A DNA stretch of 64,000 bases from NCBI RefSeq assembly GCF_036099295.1, contig NZ_CP107976.1, positions 5,580,001-5,644,000 of the forward strand, given 5' to 3'. Under the pieces are notes generated by a model, which was given only the letters and a program-made list of their open reading frames with translations, had not been told where the DNA came from and made no database searches. Shown here piece after piece: positions 7,991-16,828 of the stretch (the stretch's first letter is position 1; every line of letters starts with the position of its first letter). This stretch comes from Streptomyces sp. NBC_00358 (GTDB lineage: Bacteria > Actinomycetota > Actinomycetes > Streptomycetales > Streptomycetaceae). The position numbers were made by a program, and so were the translations under genes.

Positions 7991-9105
7991 GCGGCCTGGG
8001 CGGCAAGATGCGGACGGCGGCGCTGGGGGCGGTGCTGGCACTCGTCCTGGTCCCCCTGGCCGGGGCGGTCTCGGCCCTCCCGGCGGCCGCCGCCGGAAAA
8101 CCGAGCGTGTCCTTGTCCAGGTCAGAGGCGGGGACCGGCGGTTCGGTCACCGTGACCGGCAGCGGCTGGCGGCCGGGGGCGCTGTTGATGATGCTGATCT
8201 GCGGCCGGTCCGTGCCCTCGCGCGGGGTGATCGGCGGCACCAACTCCTGTGCCAACGCCGACGGACGGGCCGTCACCACCGACGCCAAGGGCGGCTTCGG
8301 CAAGAAGCTGCCGGTCGCCGAGCCGCCCGTGCCGTGCCCCTGTGTGGTGCATGTCGCCACCGTCACGGGTGAGAAGGCCGAGGCGGACGCCATCTTCATG
8401 GTGGCCGGCCACTCGGTCGAGCCGCTGCCGAAGGAGGAGGGCGGCGGCCGGCTCTCGGTGCTCACCGACACCCGGCTCGACGGATCGAGCGGTCTGCTGA
8501 CGTGGTTCGGCTCGCCTCCCTCGCGCACCCTCGTCTTCACGGTCGGCAATGTCGGCACCGCCCCGGTGAAGAACCCGGTCTTCCAGGTCGGCACCTCCCA
8601 CGGGGTGTTCGCCCCGCAGTGGGAGGAACAGCAGTGGCGCGGCACCGTCGAGCCCGGCCGCAAGGCGCGGATCGACCTGCCGGTCGAACTGTCGGCCGGC
8701 GCGCACGGCGACTACACGATCTCGCTGAAGTACGGCGGGAAGGTGCTCGCCGAGCAGCCGTGGGGCGTGGGCCGCCCGTGGGGCGTCACCGTCTTCTGGA
8801 TCCTGCTCTGCGTGGTCGTCCCGGCCGCGGTGTTCCGGGCCGGCATGGCCGTGGTGGACCGGGTGCGCCCGCGCAGGTCCACCGGGCGCGCGGGCCGGCA
8901 CCGGGGTCTGCGGCTGGGCGAGCTCACCCTGCGCCTGCCCAAGGCGGGACCCGCCCCCCGGACACCGGTGGACGCCTCGGTGCCGCCGGTACCGGCCCTT
9001 CCGTGGTTCACCCCGGACAACGATCCGGGCACCGCGACGAACGGTCAGCTCTCCGCACCGCACGAGAACGGTCCGACGACGCAGACGAGAAAGGGACATA
9101 CGTGA
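7987..9105 (+). CDS. Exported neocarzinostatin-fold-like membrane-anchored protein
   Basis: 372 residues; the GTG start overlaps the preceding stop by 4 nt. After a signal peptide (~1-36) comes a domain whose pattern SVSLSRSEAGTGGSVTVTGS, then GWRPGALLMMLICG and CPCVVHVATVTG with paired cysteines, resembles the neocarzinostatin/macromomycin Ig-like fold. A second beta domain with 'TLVFTVGNVGTAPVKNPVFQ' follows, then a TM helix (~260-282) and a Pro/Arg-rich tail. Neocarzinostatin folds bind enediynes, but the broad family is common in Streptomyces surface proteins, so drug binding is not implied. The gene is coupled to the next by another 4-nt overlap. Confidence 0.68.
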   Translation: MSGLGGKMRTAALGAVLALVLVPLAGAVSALPAAAAGKPSVSLSRSEAGTGGSVTVTGSGWRPGALLMMLICGRSVPSRGVIGGTNSCANADGRAVTTDAKGGFGKKLPVAEPPVPCPCVVHVATVTGEKAEADAIFMVAGHSVEPLPKEEGGGRLSVLTDTRLDGSSGLLTWFGSPPSRTLVFTVGNVGTAPVKNPVFQVGTSHGVFAPQWEEQQWRGTVEPGRKARIDLPVELSAGAHGDYTISLKYGGKVLAEQPWGVGRPWGVTVFWILLCVVVPAAVFRAGMAVVDRVRPRRSTGRAGRHRGLRLGELTLRLPKAGPAPRTPVDASVPPVPALPWFTPDNDPGTATNGQLSAPHENGPTTQTRKGHT

Positions 9106-10436
9106 GTACGCAACGGAGAGGTGTACCGGCCGCCGGACGCAGAGCGGGCGCGGCCGGGGTCGCGCTGATGCTCGGCGGTGCGGGCATCCTGCTGGGGGTG
9201 GCCGCCGCTCCGGCGCAGGCCGCCGAGGTGTCGTACAAGACCGAATGCATTCCGCCCGCGATCTCCGGGCTGCCCGCCGTGGAGGGCACCACGAAGGTGG
9301 AGATCACGGCGCCCGCCGAGGCGAAGGTGGGCGACGAGGTCACCATCACCTGGAAGTTCACCCAGGCCGCCTCGAAGAATCCCGATGTCCTCGACCTCGA
9401 CGCGAACACCGTCAAGCCCACCGGGACGCTGAAGGCGGGCGGAGCGCAGACGGCGGACATCGCGATGGAGGGGCCGCGGACGAACCCCGCGATCCCCAAG
9501 AACAGCGACATGAAGCTGTCCGACATGACGGGCAAGCTGAAACTGACGGCGGCGGGCGACGTCACGCTCACCCCGGACGCGTACAACATCAATGTCAGCA
9601 AGCCGATCTCCACCGACACCAAGTGCACGCCCAAGGAGACGGTGAACTCCTCCGCGACGATCAAGGTGACGAGCGGCGGCGGGACGGGCGGCACGCCGAC
9701 GCCCACGCCCACGCCGACTCCCACTCCGACCCCGAGCGGGTCGGTCACCCCGTCGCCGAGCGGCAGCGGGACCGGCGGAGGAAGTGACACCGGCGGATCC
9801 GGCAGCGGGCAGACCGACTTCACGGGCAAGGAGGTCTCCGTTCCCTACGCGTGCAAGACGCCCATCGGAGACAAGAGCGCCACCTCTCCCGTGCAGATCA
9901 ACGCCAAGAAGAACGGCGGGAGTTACGACCTCACCGTGCAGTTCAAGAAGTCCGTGATGGACAGCCCGGCCGACATCCCCGCCGACTCCGTCAAGCCGTC
10001 GATGGAGGTGGCCCTCGGAGGCGCCGACAAGGGCACCGTGCATGTCGAGGGCCCGGCCAACTCGGCGGCGATCAAGTCCGGCGACCCGATCGAGGTCCCC
10101 GACCTGACGGGCACCTACAAGCCGGGCGCGACCGGTACGTCGACCCTGTCCCCGGGCGTGCTGACGGTGATGGCCCTGGGGACGACGACGACCTGCACCC
10201 CCACCAAGTCGGAGGTCTCCCTGACCCTGGACACCTCGGAGCAGGCGAGCGGCGCCTCGGGCGGCGGGTCCACCTCGTCCGGTTCGGGTTCCGCCGGTAC
10301 GTCGGCCGGCGGCGGCCTGGCGGAGACGGGCTCCGACAGCCACAGCGTGCTCAAGGCGCTCGGACTGGTGGCGGGCACGGTCATCCTGCTGGGCGGCGCG
10401 GTCTTCACCTTCATGCCGGGACGCAGGACGCGCTGA
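9102..10436 (+). CDS. Exported two-domain surface protein with LAETG sorting signal
   Basis: 444 residues; the GTG at 9102 overlaps the preceding stop by 4 nt and has AGAAAGGGA upstream. Order: signal peptide (to ~AQA, residue 38), a first two-cysteine domain (YKTECIPP ... TKCTPKE), a (PT)n/Ser/Gly-rich linker, a second domain closely similar to that of the LPQTG protein (ACKTPIGDKSATSPVQI ... TTTTCTPTK), a Ser/Gly stalk, LAETG at ~406-410, a TM helix and the tail GRRTR. LAxTG is the signal preferred by class E sortases of Streptomyces. The operon therefore encodes two wall proteins with different sorting motifs. Confidence 0.8.
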   Translation: MSTQRRGVPAAGRRAGAAGVALMLGGAGILLGVAAAPAQAAEVSYKTECIPPAISGLPAVEGTTKVEITAPAEAKVGDEVTITWKFTQAASKNPDVLDLDANTVKPTGTLKAGGAQTADIAMEGPRTNPAIPKNSDMKLSDMTGKLKLTAAGDVTLTPDAYNINVSKPISTDTKCTPKETVNSSATIKVTSGGGTGGTPTPTPTPTPTPTPSGSVTPSPSGSGTGGGSDTGGSGSGQTDFTGKEVSVPYACKTPIGDKSATSPVQINAKKNGGSYDLTVQFKKSVMDSPADIPADSVKPSMEVALGGADKGTVHVEGPANSAAIKSGDPIEVPDLTGTYKPGATGTSTLSPGVLTVMALGTTTTCTPTKSEVSLTLDTSEQASGASGGGSTSSGSGSAGTSAGGGLAETGSDSHSVLKALGLVAGTVILLGGAVFTFMPGRRTR

Positions 10437-10492
10437 TCCCCGGCGGCCGCGGAGACGGCGAGGGGCCGGCCGCGGCGACGGCGAGGGAAACG

Positions 10493-10532
10493 GCGAGGGG
10501 CCGCCGCACCGAACGGTGCGGCGGCCCCTCGC
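10493..10532. terminator. Strong hairpin terminator between convergent genes
   Basis: 18-nt perfect arms close a GAAC tetraloop (10511-10514), between the LAETG gene and the convergent peptide transporter gene. It can act in both directions. Confidence 0.85.
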
Positions 10533-10550
10533 GGTGTCGTGGGTCCGACG

Positions 10551-12047
10551 TCAGTGGACGTCGCCCATGAGCGCCTTGACCTTCTTGCGGTACATCCACA
10601 CCGCGGCACCGGCGATCACGGCGAGCGTGGCCTCCAGCGCGACGATGCCCGTCTTGTTGAGGTCGACGTTGGCGATGGAGAGCAGACCGGTCGTGGCGTC
10701 ACCGGCGGTGACGGCCAGGAACCAGACACCCATCATCTGGGAGGCGTACCTCGCCGGAGCCATCTTCGTGGTGACGGAGAGGCCGACCGGGGAGAGCAGC
10801 AGTTCACCGACGGTCTGCACGAAGTAGATCGCCACCAGCCACATCGCGGCCGCCTTGTGACCGCCCTCGGCGATCGTCAGCGGGGCCAGGAAGAGGAAGA
10901 ACGACGCGCCGATCAGGATCAGACCCGAGGCGAACTTCGTCGCCGTGCTCGGCTCCTTGCCGCGCTTGTTCAGCCACAGCCACGCCCAGGCGAAGACCGG
11001 GGCGAGCGCCATGATCATGACCGGGTTGACGGACTGGTACCAGGAGACCGGGAACTCCCAGCCGAAGATCGTGTTCTTCGCGGACTCGTCGGCGAAGATC
11101 GACATCGTCGAGCCGCCCTGGTCGTAGATCATCCAGAAGACGGCCGCGGCGACGAAGAACCAGATGTACGCGGACATCTTCGACTGGTCGGCACGGTCCA
11201 GGGACTTGTCCCGCTTGATGCGCCCGATGACCATGACCGGGATGGCCAGACCGGCGATCGTGATCGGGACCAGCAGCCAGTTCAGCGTGTAGTGGCCCGA
11301 GAAGCCGACGATCGAGTAGAAGACGACGGCGACAGCGGCCCACAGGGCGGACTTGCGCAGCGTCGCGGACTTCTCCTGGGCCGTCAGAGGCGTGGGGACC
11401 TCGTGCGAGCGGGCGCTGAGGTGACGGCCGCCGAGCAGGTACTGGGCGAGGCCCAGCGCCATGCCGAGCGCGGCGAGGGCGAAGCCCAGGTGCCAGTTCA
11501 CGTTCTCACCGACGGTGCCGATGATCAGCGGGGCGGCGAAGGCGCCGAGGTTGATGCCGACGTAGAACAGCGTGAAGCCACCGTCACGGCGCGCGTCGTC
11601 CGGGCCCTCGTAGAGGTGGCCGACCATCGTGGAGATGTTGGCCTTCAGCAGACCGGAACCGATCGCCACGAGGCCGAGGCCGCCGTAGAAGGTGCCGGAG
11701 GAGGGCAGAGCCAGCGTGAGGTGACCCAGCATGATGATCACACCCGCGACGGCGACCGTCTTGCGGGGGCCGAGGACGCGGTCGGCGAACCAGCCGCCCG
11801 GCAGGGCGAGCAGGTACACCAGGGAGAGGTACACGGAGTAGATCGCGGTCGCGGTGGCCGCGCTGAGGTGCAGACCGCCCGGTGCCACCAGGTACAGCGG
11901 GAGCAGGGCCTTCATGCCGTAGTAGGAGAAACGCTCCCACATCTCGGTCATGAAGAGAGTGGCCAGTCCGCGGGGGTGGCCGAAGAAGGTCTTCTCGGAA
12001 CCGGGGATTCCCGGAGTCACCGAGTCCTTCGTCAGGCTGGACGCCAT
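10551..12047 (-). CDS. Proton-dependent di/tripeptide transporter, POT/PTR family
   Basis: 498 residues, about 14 TM helices, inner membrane; it imports small peptides with protons. The start at 12047 has AAGGATCG just upstream; longer in-frame extensions lack a ribosome site. Family marks seen: MWERFSYYGMKALLPLYL in the first helix, WFADRVLGPRKTV (the conserved cytoplasmic loop 2-3), and FYVGINLGAFAAPLIIG. A central hydrophilic stretch (~235-265, ARSHEVPTPLTAQEKSATLR) separates the two halves. No peptidase gene is linked. A leader of several hundred bases with an inverted repeat (12312-12347) precedes it. Confidence 0.9.
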   Translation of the reverse strand: MASSLTKDSVTPGIPGSEKTFFGHPRGLATLFMTEMWERFSYYGMKALLPLYLVAPGGLHLSAATATAIYSVYLSLVYLLALPGGWFADRVLGPRKTVAVAGVIIMLGHLTLALPSSGTFYGGLGLVAIGSGLLKANISTMVGHLYEGPDDARRDGGFTLFYVGINLGAFAAPLIIGTVGENVNWHLGFALAALGMALGLAQYLLGGRHLSARSHEVPTPLTAQEKSATLRKSALWAAVAVVFYSIVGFSGHYTLNWLLVPITIAGLAIPVMVIGRIKRDKSLDRADQSKMSAYIWFFVAAAVFWMIYDQGGSTMSIFADESAKNTIFGWEFPVSWYQSVNPVMIMALAPVFAWAWLWLNKRGKEPSTATKFASGLILIGASFFLFLAPLTIAEGGHKAAAMWLVAIYFVQTVGELLLSPVGLSVTTKMAPARYASQMMGVWFLAVTAGDATTGLLSIANVDLNKTGIVALEATLAVIAGAAVWMYRKKVKALMGDVH

Positions 12048-12311
12048 GGTCGATCCTTGCTGGTCGGGACGCGCTGTTGGGGGTCCCCCGCTCACGTGGA
12101 ACCGAGAGGTCGGGGGAGTTACGCGCCCAGTGGGGGACGGCCGGCACCGGCGGGAGTTCGGCGTCCGTCCCCACGCCCACGGGGAGTCCGCTCCGGACTG
12201 CGAAGCGGCGGACGGCGACCACCGGGATCCACGCCCATGACGCATCAGTGCGCCCGGGCCCGGCCACAGGTCTTTCCTTCAAGGCTGGCTGACACCAGCC
12301 CGCACACAGAA

Positions 12312-12347
12312 GGGACCTTTTAGCATCAAGTGCACGCCAAAGGTCCC
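12312..12347. promoter_or_regulatory. Inverted repeat GGGACCTTT ... AAAGGTCCC
   Basis: Perfect 9-nt arms (12312-12320 and 12339-12347) with an 18-nt spacer, about 265-300 bp upstream of the transporter start. It may be an operator for a dimeric regulator or an mRNA hairpin. No regulator is assigned. Confidence 0.4.
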
Positions 12348-12544
12348 GATGTAGTGCTTGAGGCGTCTGGTCACCATACGACATCGCAATGCGGCATATG
12401 GAAGGACTTGAGACATGGATCACAGGGGATCATGGAACCGCAGGCGATCATTCGAAGGTGTTCTTCAGGATCGCATCCCATACCCGCAGGTAAGAAACAC
12501 CCGGATGGACGGTGTGAATCACGGAGGCGGATCGCTGCCCGGGC

Positions 12545-12563
12545 GTAGTCCGCGGCGGACTAC
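12545..12563 (+). promoter_or_regulatory. Palindrome overlapping the translation start region of the response regulator
   Basis: GTAGTCCG-CGG-CGGACTAC, perfect 8-nt arms, ends 9 bp before the ATG. It sits where a ribosome site would be, and I see no separate Shine-Dalgarno. It may be an autoregulatory operator or an RNA hairpin controlling translation. Confidence 0.4.
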
Positions 12564-12572
12564 CATCACCCC

Positions 12573-13250
12573 ATGACCCGTGTACTGCTCGCCGAGGACG
12601 ACGCGTCCATCTCGGAGCCGCTGGCCCGTGCCCTGCGCCGGGAGGGTTACGAGGTCGAAGTGCGCGAGGACGGACCCACCGCGCTCGACGCCGGAATGCA
12701 GGGCGGCGTCGACCTGGTCGTCCTGGACCTCGGACTGCCCGGTATGGACGGCCTGGAAGTCGCGCGCCGGCTCCGCGCCGAGGGCCACACCGTGCCCATC
12801 CTCATCCTGACCGCGCGCGCCGACGAGGTGGACACCGTCGTCGGTCTCGACGCGGGCGCGGACGACTACGTCACCAAGCCTTTCCGGCTCGCGGAACTCC
12901 TCGCCCGGGTACGGGCGCTGCTCCGGCGCGGCGCGGCCGAGCCCCAGCAGCCCCCCGCCACGCACGGTGTGCGCATCGACGTCGAGTCGCACCGCGCCTG
13001 GATGGGCGACGAGGAACTCCAGCTCACGGCCAAGGAGTTCGACCTCCTGCGGGTCCTGGTCCGGGACGCCGGCCGGGTGGTCACCCGCGACCAGCTCATG
13101 CGCGAGGTCTGGGACACCACCTGGTGGTCCTCCACCAAGACCCTCGACATGCACATCTCCTGGCTGCGCAAGAAGCTCGGCGACGACGCGGCCAACCCCC
13201 GCTACATCGCGACGGTACGAGGCGTCGGCTTCCGCTTCGAGAAGAGCTGA
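12573..13250 (+). CDS. OmpR/PhoB-family response regulator
   Basis: 225 residues. The receiver domain (1-120) has the acidic pair D9/D10, phosphoacceptor D52 (VLDLGLPGMDG), T80 and K102. The C-terminal winged-helix DNA-binding domain (~130-224) contains ELQLTAKEFDLLRVLVRDAG and RYIATVRGVGFRFE. It would bind promoter repeats after phosphorylation by the histidine kinase encoded 265 bp downstream. The stimulus and targets are not visible. A hairpin (13347-13371) between the two genes suggests they are not always expressed together. Confidence 0.92.
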   Translation: MTRVLLAEDDASISEPLARALRREGYEVEVREDGPTALDAGMQGGVDLVVLDLGLPGMDGLEVARRLRAEGHTVPILILTARADEVDTVVGLDAGADDYVTKPFRLAELLARVRALLRRGAAEPQQPPATHGVRIDVESHRAWMGDEELQLTAKEFDLLRVLVRDAGRVVTRDQLMREVWDTTWWSSTKTLDMHISWLRKKLGDDAANPRYIATVRGVGFRFEKS

Positions 13251-13346
13251 GGCTCCGCCGGACCGGGCGGGCCTTCCGGAACCCCGGGCCCGGCCGCGAC
13301 GGTGAACCCGGCCCGCCGCCCCGCGTGCGGGGCGCGAACGCCAAGG

Positions 13347-13371
13347 CCGCGGCTCCGGACCGGAGCCGCGG
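13347..13371 (+). terminator. Hairpin between response regulator and kinase genes
   Basis: A perfect inverted repeat with 12-nt arms (CCGCGGCTCCGG and its partner), no U tract, about 100 bp after the regulator stop. It may attenuate read-through into the kinase gene. Confidence 0.45.
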
Positions 13372-13515
13372 GCGCGGGACGCGTGGAGGACGGTCCGGGG
13401 ACGGCGTGGCGGGTGGCAACGGGGAAAACCGGGGCCCCCGGCCCGGCGCCCCGCCCGGGCCCGAGCGGCGAACGTGCACACTGGTCCCGGTACAGCCATC
13501 TGCCCGGAGGGCCCC

Positions 13516-14799
13516 GTGCGTCGCCGTCTGATCCAGTCCACCCTCGCCGTCGTGCTCGTGGTGATCGCCGTCTTCGGTGTCTCCCTCGTCATCGTCGAGA
13601 CCCGCACGATCGGCAACAGCGCCCAGGAGCGCGTGGACTCCGAGGCGCTGCGCCTGGCCAGCATCGTGGACAGCCGCGTCCTCGGCGACGAGAACATCAC
13701 CGACGAGACGTTCAGGAACCAGGTCACCGACCGGCGCTACGCCGTGATCAGGATTCCGGGCCGCGACCCCATCGAGGTCGGCACCGAGCCCACCGGCAAC
13801 GTCATCCAGTACACCGCCAAGGGCGAGTCGGGCGAGACGGTCACCGTCCAGGAGCCCCGCTCCGCCGTGACCAAGGAAGTCGGCCGTACGCTCCTGGTCA
13901 TCGGCGCCGTCGCGCTGCTGGCGATCATCGCCGCCGTCCTGCTCGCCGTACGCCAGGCGAACCGCCTCGCCTCCCCGCTCACCGACCTCGCCGAGACGGC
14001 GGAACGGCTGGGCTCCGGCGACCCGCGCCCGCGCCACAAGCGGTACGGCGTCCCCGAGCTGGACCGGGTCGCCGACGTCCTGGACGGCAGCGCCGAGCGC
14101 ATCGCGCGGATGCTGACCGCCGAGCGCCGCCTCGCCGCGGATGCCTCACACCAGTTGCGGACGCCCCTGACGGCGCTCTCCATGCGCCTGGAGGAGATCA
14201 CCCTCACCGACGACCCCGACACGGTGAAGGAGGAGGCCACGATCGCGCTGACACAGGTGGAACGCCTCACGGACGTGGTCGAGCGGCTGCTCACCAACGC
14301 CCGCGACCCGCGTACCGGCTCCGCCGTCTCCTTCGACCTCGACGAGGTCATCAAGCAGCAGCTGGAGGAATGGCGCCCGGCCTACCGCAGCGCGGGCCGG
14401 GCGATCGTCAGCTCGGGGAAGCGCCATCTGCAGGCGGTGGGCACCCCGGGCGCGGTCGCCCAGGTGCTCGCGGCGCTGATCGAGAACTCCCTCATGCACG
14501 GTGGCGGCACGGTCGCGCTGCGCACCCGCGTCACCGGCAACCAGGCCGTCATCGAGGTCACCGACGAGGGTCCCGGCGTTCCCACCGACCTGGGCGCCCG
14601 CATCTTCGAGCGCACCATCAGCGGCCGCAACTCCACCGGCATCGGCCTGGCCGTCGCCCGCGACCTCGCGGAGGCCGACGGCGGCCGCCTGGAGATGCTG
14701 CAGGCCCAGCCCCCGGTCTTCGGCCTGTTCCTGTCCCGTACCCCGCTGAAGCGCTCGCCCCGGCTCCCGGAGGACGACGAGGAGCGGACGGTCAGGTAG
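13516..14799 (+). CDS. Sensor histidine kinase
   Basis: 427 residues. The GTG start at 13516 has GGAGG 8 nt upstream and gives a basic N-terminus (MRRRLIQ). TM1 is ~8-28, an extracellular sensor region ~29-125, and TM2 ~126-146; then HAMP (~147-200), the dimerisation helix with phosphoacceptor H212 (ADASHQLRTPL), and an HATPase domain with the N box ALIENSLMHGGG, DEGPGVP and STGIGLAVARDLAEADGG. All catalytic motifs are intact. It pairs with the preceding response regulator. The signal is unknown; the sensor region has no cysteines or known fold I can name. Confidence 0.92.
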   Translation: MRRRLIQSTLAVVLVVIAVFGVSLVIVETRTIGNSAQERVDSEALRLASIVDSRVLGDENITDETFRNQVTDRRYAVIRIPGRDPIEVGTEPTGNVIQYTAKGESGETVTVQEPRSAVTKEVGRTLLVIGAVALLAIIAAVLLAVRQANRLASPLTDLAETAERLGSGDPRPRHKRYGVPELDRVADVLDGSAERIARMLTAERRLAADASHQLRTPLTALSMRLEEITLTDDPDTVKEEATIALTQVERLTDVVERLLTNARDPRTGSAVSFDLDEVIKQQLEEWRPAYRSAGRAIVSSGKRHLQAVGTPGAVAQVLAALIENSLMHGGGTVALRTRVTGNQAVIEVTDEGPGVPTDLGARIFERTISGRNSTGIGLAVARDLAEADGGRLEMLQAQPPVFGLFLSRTPLKRSPRLPEDDEERTVR

Positions 14800-14924
14800 G
14801 GGAGGAGCGGACGGCCGGGCAGGGAGGGGCCGCGCGTTCGGCTCGCACGAGCCTCGGTCGTCCGGTTCGCGCGGGCCGACGGGCGTCACCCGCGCGGGTC
14901 ACGCGCCCCGCGGCCGTCGCGCGT

Positions 14925-15470
14925 TCAGTTCACGCGGGCCCGTTGCCGTCGCGCCTCGGGCTCGGGGTCCTCGTCCAGGAACGATTCGGCGCTGGCCACC
15001 GTCTCCCGGGCCGGGAGCGCCCGGAACACCCAGGTGCGGTAGGACCAGAAGCGGAACAGCGTCGCGATGCCGATGCCGAGGAACTTGAAGACGTTGCTCT
15101 GCAGCGGGCTGTCCCAGCCGAAGCTGTACGTCGCCACGTACAGCACGCCGTTCTCGATGACCAGGCCCACCACGCTGAACAGCAGGAAGAGCGTCAGCTC
15201 CTTGGTGCGGCCACCCCTGTCGCGGTCCCGGTAGGTGAAGTACCGGAACCCGACGTAGTTGAAGACGATCGACACGACCGTGGCGATGACACTGGCCCGC
15301 ACGACCTGCAGGCCAGTGAGGTGGCGTACGAGGTTGAACACGAGCAGGTTGACGAGCAGCCCCGCACCGCCCACCGCGCCGAACTTTGCGACCTCGCGAA
15401 AGAGCAGGTCGAACCGGCGCCGCACCGCGCTGCGAGGCCCCACTCGAGGCCCCGATGAAGCACTGCCCAT
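14925..15470 (-). CDS. GtrA-family small membrane protein
   Basis: 181 residues with four predicted TM helices in the usual GtrA order (VAKFGAVGGAGLLVNLLVFN; ASVIATVVSIVFNYVGFRYF; LTLFLLFSVVGLVIENGVLY; SNVFKFLGIGIATLFRFWSY). GtrA proteins are proposed to help move lipid-linked sugars across the membrane for wall polymer synthesis, which fits the glycosyltransferase-rich region, although no direct partner is adjacent. The start at 15470 is preferred over an in-frame start further upstream because the family begins close to the first helix. It is divergent from purK. Confidence 0.85.
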   Translation of the reverse strand: MGSASSGPRVGPRSAVRRRFDLLFREVAKFGAVGGAGLLVNLLVFNLVRHLTGLQVVRASVIATVVSIVFNYVGFRYFTYRDRDRGGRTKELTLFLLFSVVGLVIENGVLYVATYSFGWDSPLQSNVFKFLGIGIATLFRFWSYRTWVFRALPARETVASAESFLDEDPEPEARRQRARVN

Positions 15471-15667
15471 GGTGTCGCCAGCCCCTGTCGGTGGGTGTGT
15501 CGTCGGCCGTGTCGACGGATTACGCCAACCAGCCCATGCTAACCAGCGCCTCCGCACGGTGCCTGTGCATGGGCTCACAGGTAAGAAAAGACGCGGTCAC
15601 CAGCAGGGAAAATCGGGCGTATCGCCGCGGAAACCGGCCATCGTGGCGCGGCCGATACTCTTGGAGC

Positions 15668-16828
15668 GTGACGTTCCCGGTAGTCGGCATGGTCGGCGGG
15701 GGTCAGCTCGCTCGTATGACACACGAGGCGGGCATCCCGCTCGGCATCAAGTTCAAGCTTCTCAGTGACACTCCTCAGGAGTCCGCGGCGCAGGTCGTCG
15801 GTGATGTCGTCGTCGGCGACTACCGCGACCTCGACACGCTGCGTGACTTCGCGCGGGGCTGTGACGTGATCACTTTCGATCACGAGCACGTCCCGACCGA
15901 GCACCTGCGGGCCCTGGAGGCGGACGGCATCCCCGTCCGGCCGGGCCCCGACGCGCTCGTGCACGCCCAGGACAAGGGCGTGATGCGCGCGAAGCTCGAC
16001 GAGATCGGTGTGCCGTGCCCACGGCACCGCATCGTGACCGACGTCGACGACGTCGCCGCGTTCGCGGCGGAGGGCCTCGCCGAAGGGGCCGACGGCGACG
16101 GCTTCCCGGTCATCCTGAAGACCGTCCGCGGCGGCTACGACGGCAAGGGCGTCTGGTTCGTGCGCTCCCTGGAGGAGGCCGCCGACCCGTTCCGCGCGGG
16201 CGTTCCCGTCCTCGCCGAGGAGAAGGTCGACTTCGCGCGCGAGCTCGCGGCGAACGTCGTCCGCTCCCCGCACGGACAGGCGGTCGCGTACCCCGTCGTC
16301 GAGTCCCAGCAGGTCGGCGGTGTCTGCGACACCGTGATCGCCCCGGCGCCCGGCATCGCCGAGGAGCTGGCCCTGGAGGCACAGGAACTGGCCCTGCGCA
16401 TCGCCAAGGAACTCGGCGTCGTCGGCCACCTGGCCGTCGAGCTCTTCGAGACCCGCGACGGACGCATCCTCGTCAACGAACTGGCCATGCGCCCGCACAA
16501 CTCGGGCCACTGGACCCAGGACGGCGCGATCACCTCCCAGTTCGCCAACCACGTGCGCGCGGTCCTCGACCTCCCGCTCGGCGACCCGCGTCCGCGCGCC
16601 CGGTGGACGGTCATGGCGAACGTTCTCGGCGGCGACTACCCCGACATGTACTCCGCGTACCTGCACTGCATGGCCCGCGACCCGCAACTGAAGATCCACA
16701 TGTACGGCAAGGACGTGAAGCCCGGCCGTAAGGTCGGCCACGTCAACACCTATGGCGACGACCTGGACGACGTCCTCGATCGCGCCCGGCACGCAGCCGG
16801 CTACCTGAGAGGCACGATCACCGAATGA
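15668..16828 (+). CDS. purK: N5-carboxyaminoimidazole ribonucleotide synthase
   Basis: 386 residues; ATP-grasp enzyme of purine synthesis that makes N5-CAIR from AIR, bicarbonate and ATP. The N-terminal VVGMVGGGQLARMTHEAG loop, the ATP-grasp core (FPVILKTVRGGYDGKGVWFV; EEKVDFARELAANVVR) and HLAVELFETRDGRILVNELA with NSGHWT are present. Start taken at the GTG at 15668; the ribosome site is weak. The gene overlaps purE by 4 nt (ATGA), so the two successive enzymes are translationally coupled. Confidence 0.95.
   Translation: MTFPVVGMVGGGQLARMTHEAGIPLGIKFKLLSDTPQESAAQVVGDVVVGDYRDLDTLRDFARGCDVITFDHEHVPTEHLRALEADGIPVRPGPDALVHAQDKGVMRAKLDEIGVPCPRHRIVTDVDDVAAFAAEGLAEGADGDGFPVILKTVRGGYDGKGVWFVRSLEEAADPFRAGVPVLAEEKVDFARELAANVVRSPHGQAVAYPVVESQQVGGVCDTVIAPAPGIAEELALEAQELALRIAKELGVVGHLAVELFETRDGRILVNELAMRPHNSGHWTQDGAITSQFANHVRAVLDLPLGDPRPRARWTVMANVLGGDYPDMYSAYLHCMARDPQLKIHMYGKDVKPGRKVGHVNTYGDDLDDVLDRARHAAGYLRGTITE

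Larger units (their letters stand above)
12048..12572. other. Divergent control region between peptide transporter and response regulator
   Basis: A 525-bp region with a locally AT-richer part (~12320-12500). It holds two inverted repeats, annotated separately, and no convincing gene. A small frame at 12330-12548 has no ribosome site or family features. Confidence 0.55.

Noticed and set aside
12330..12548. 72-codon frame in the transporter/regulator gap
   Set aside because: No ribosome site, poor third-position GC, no recognisable features.
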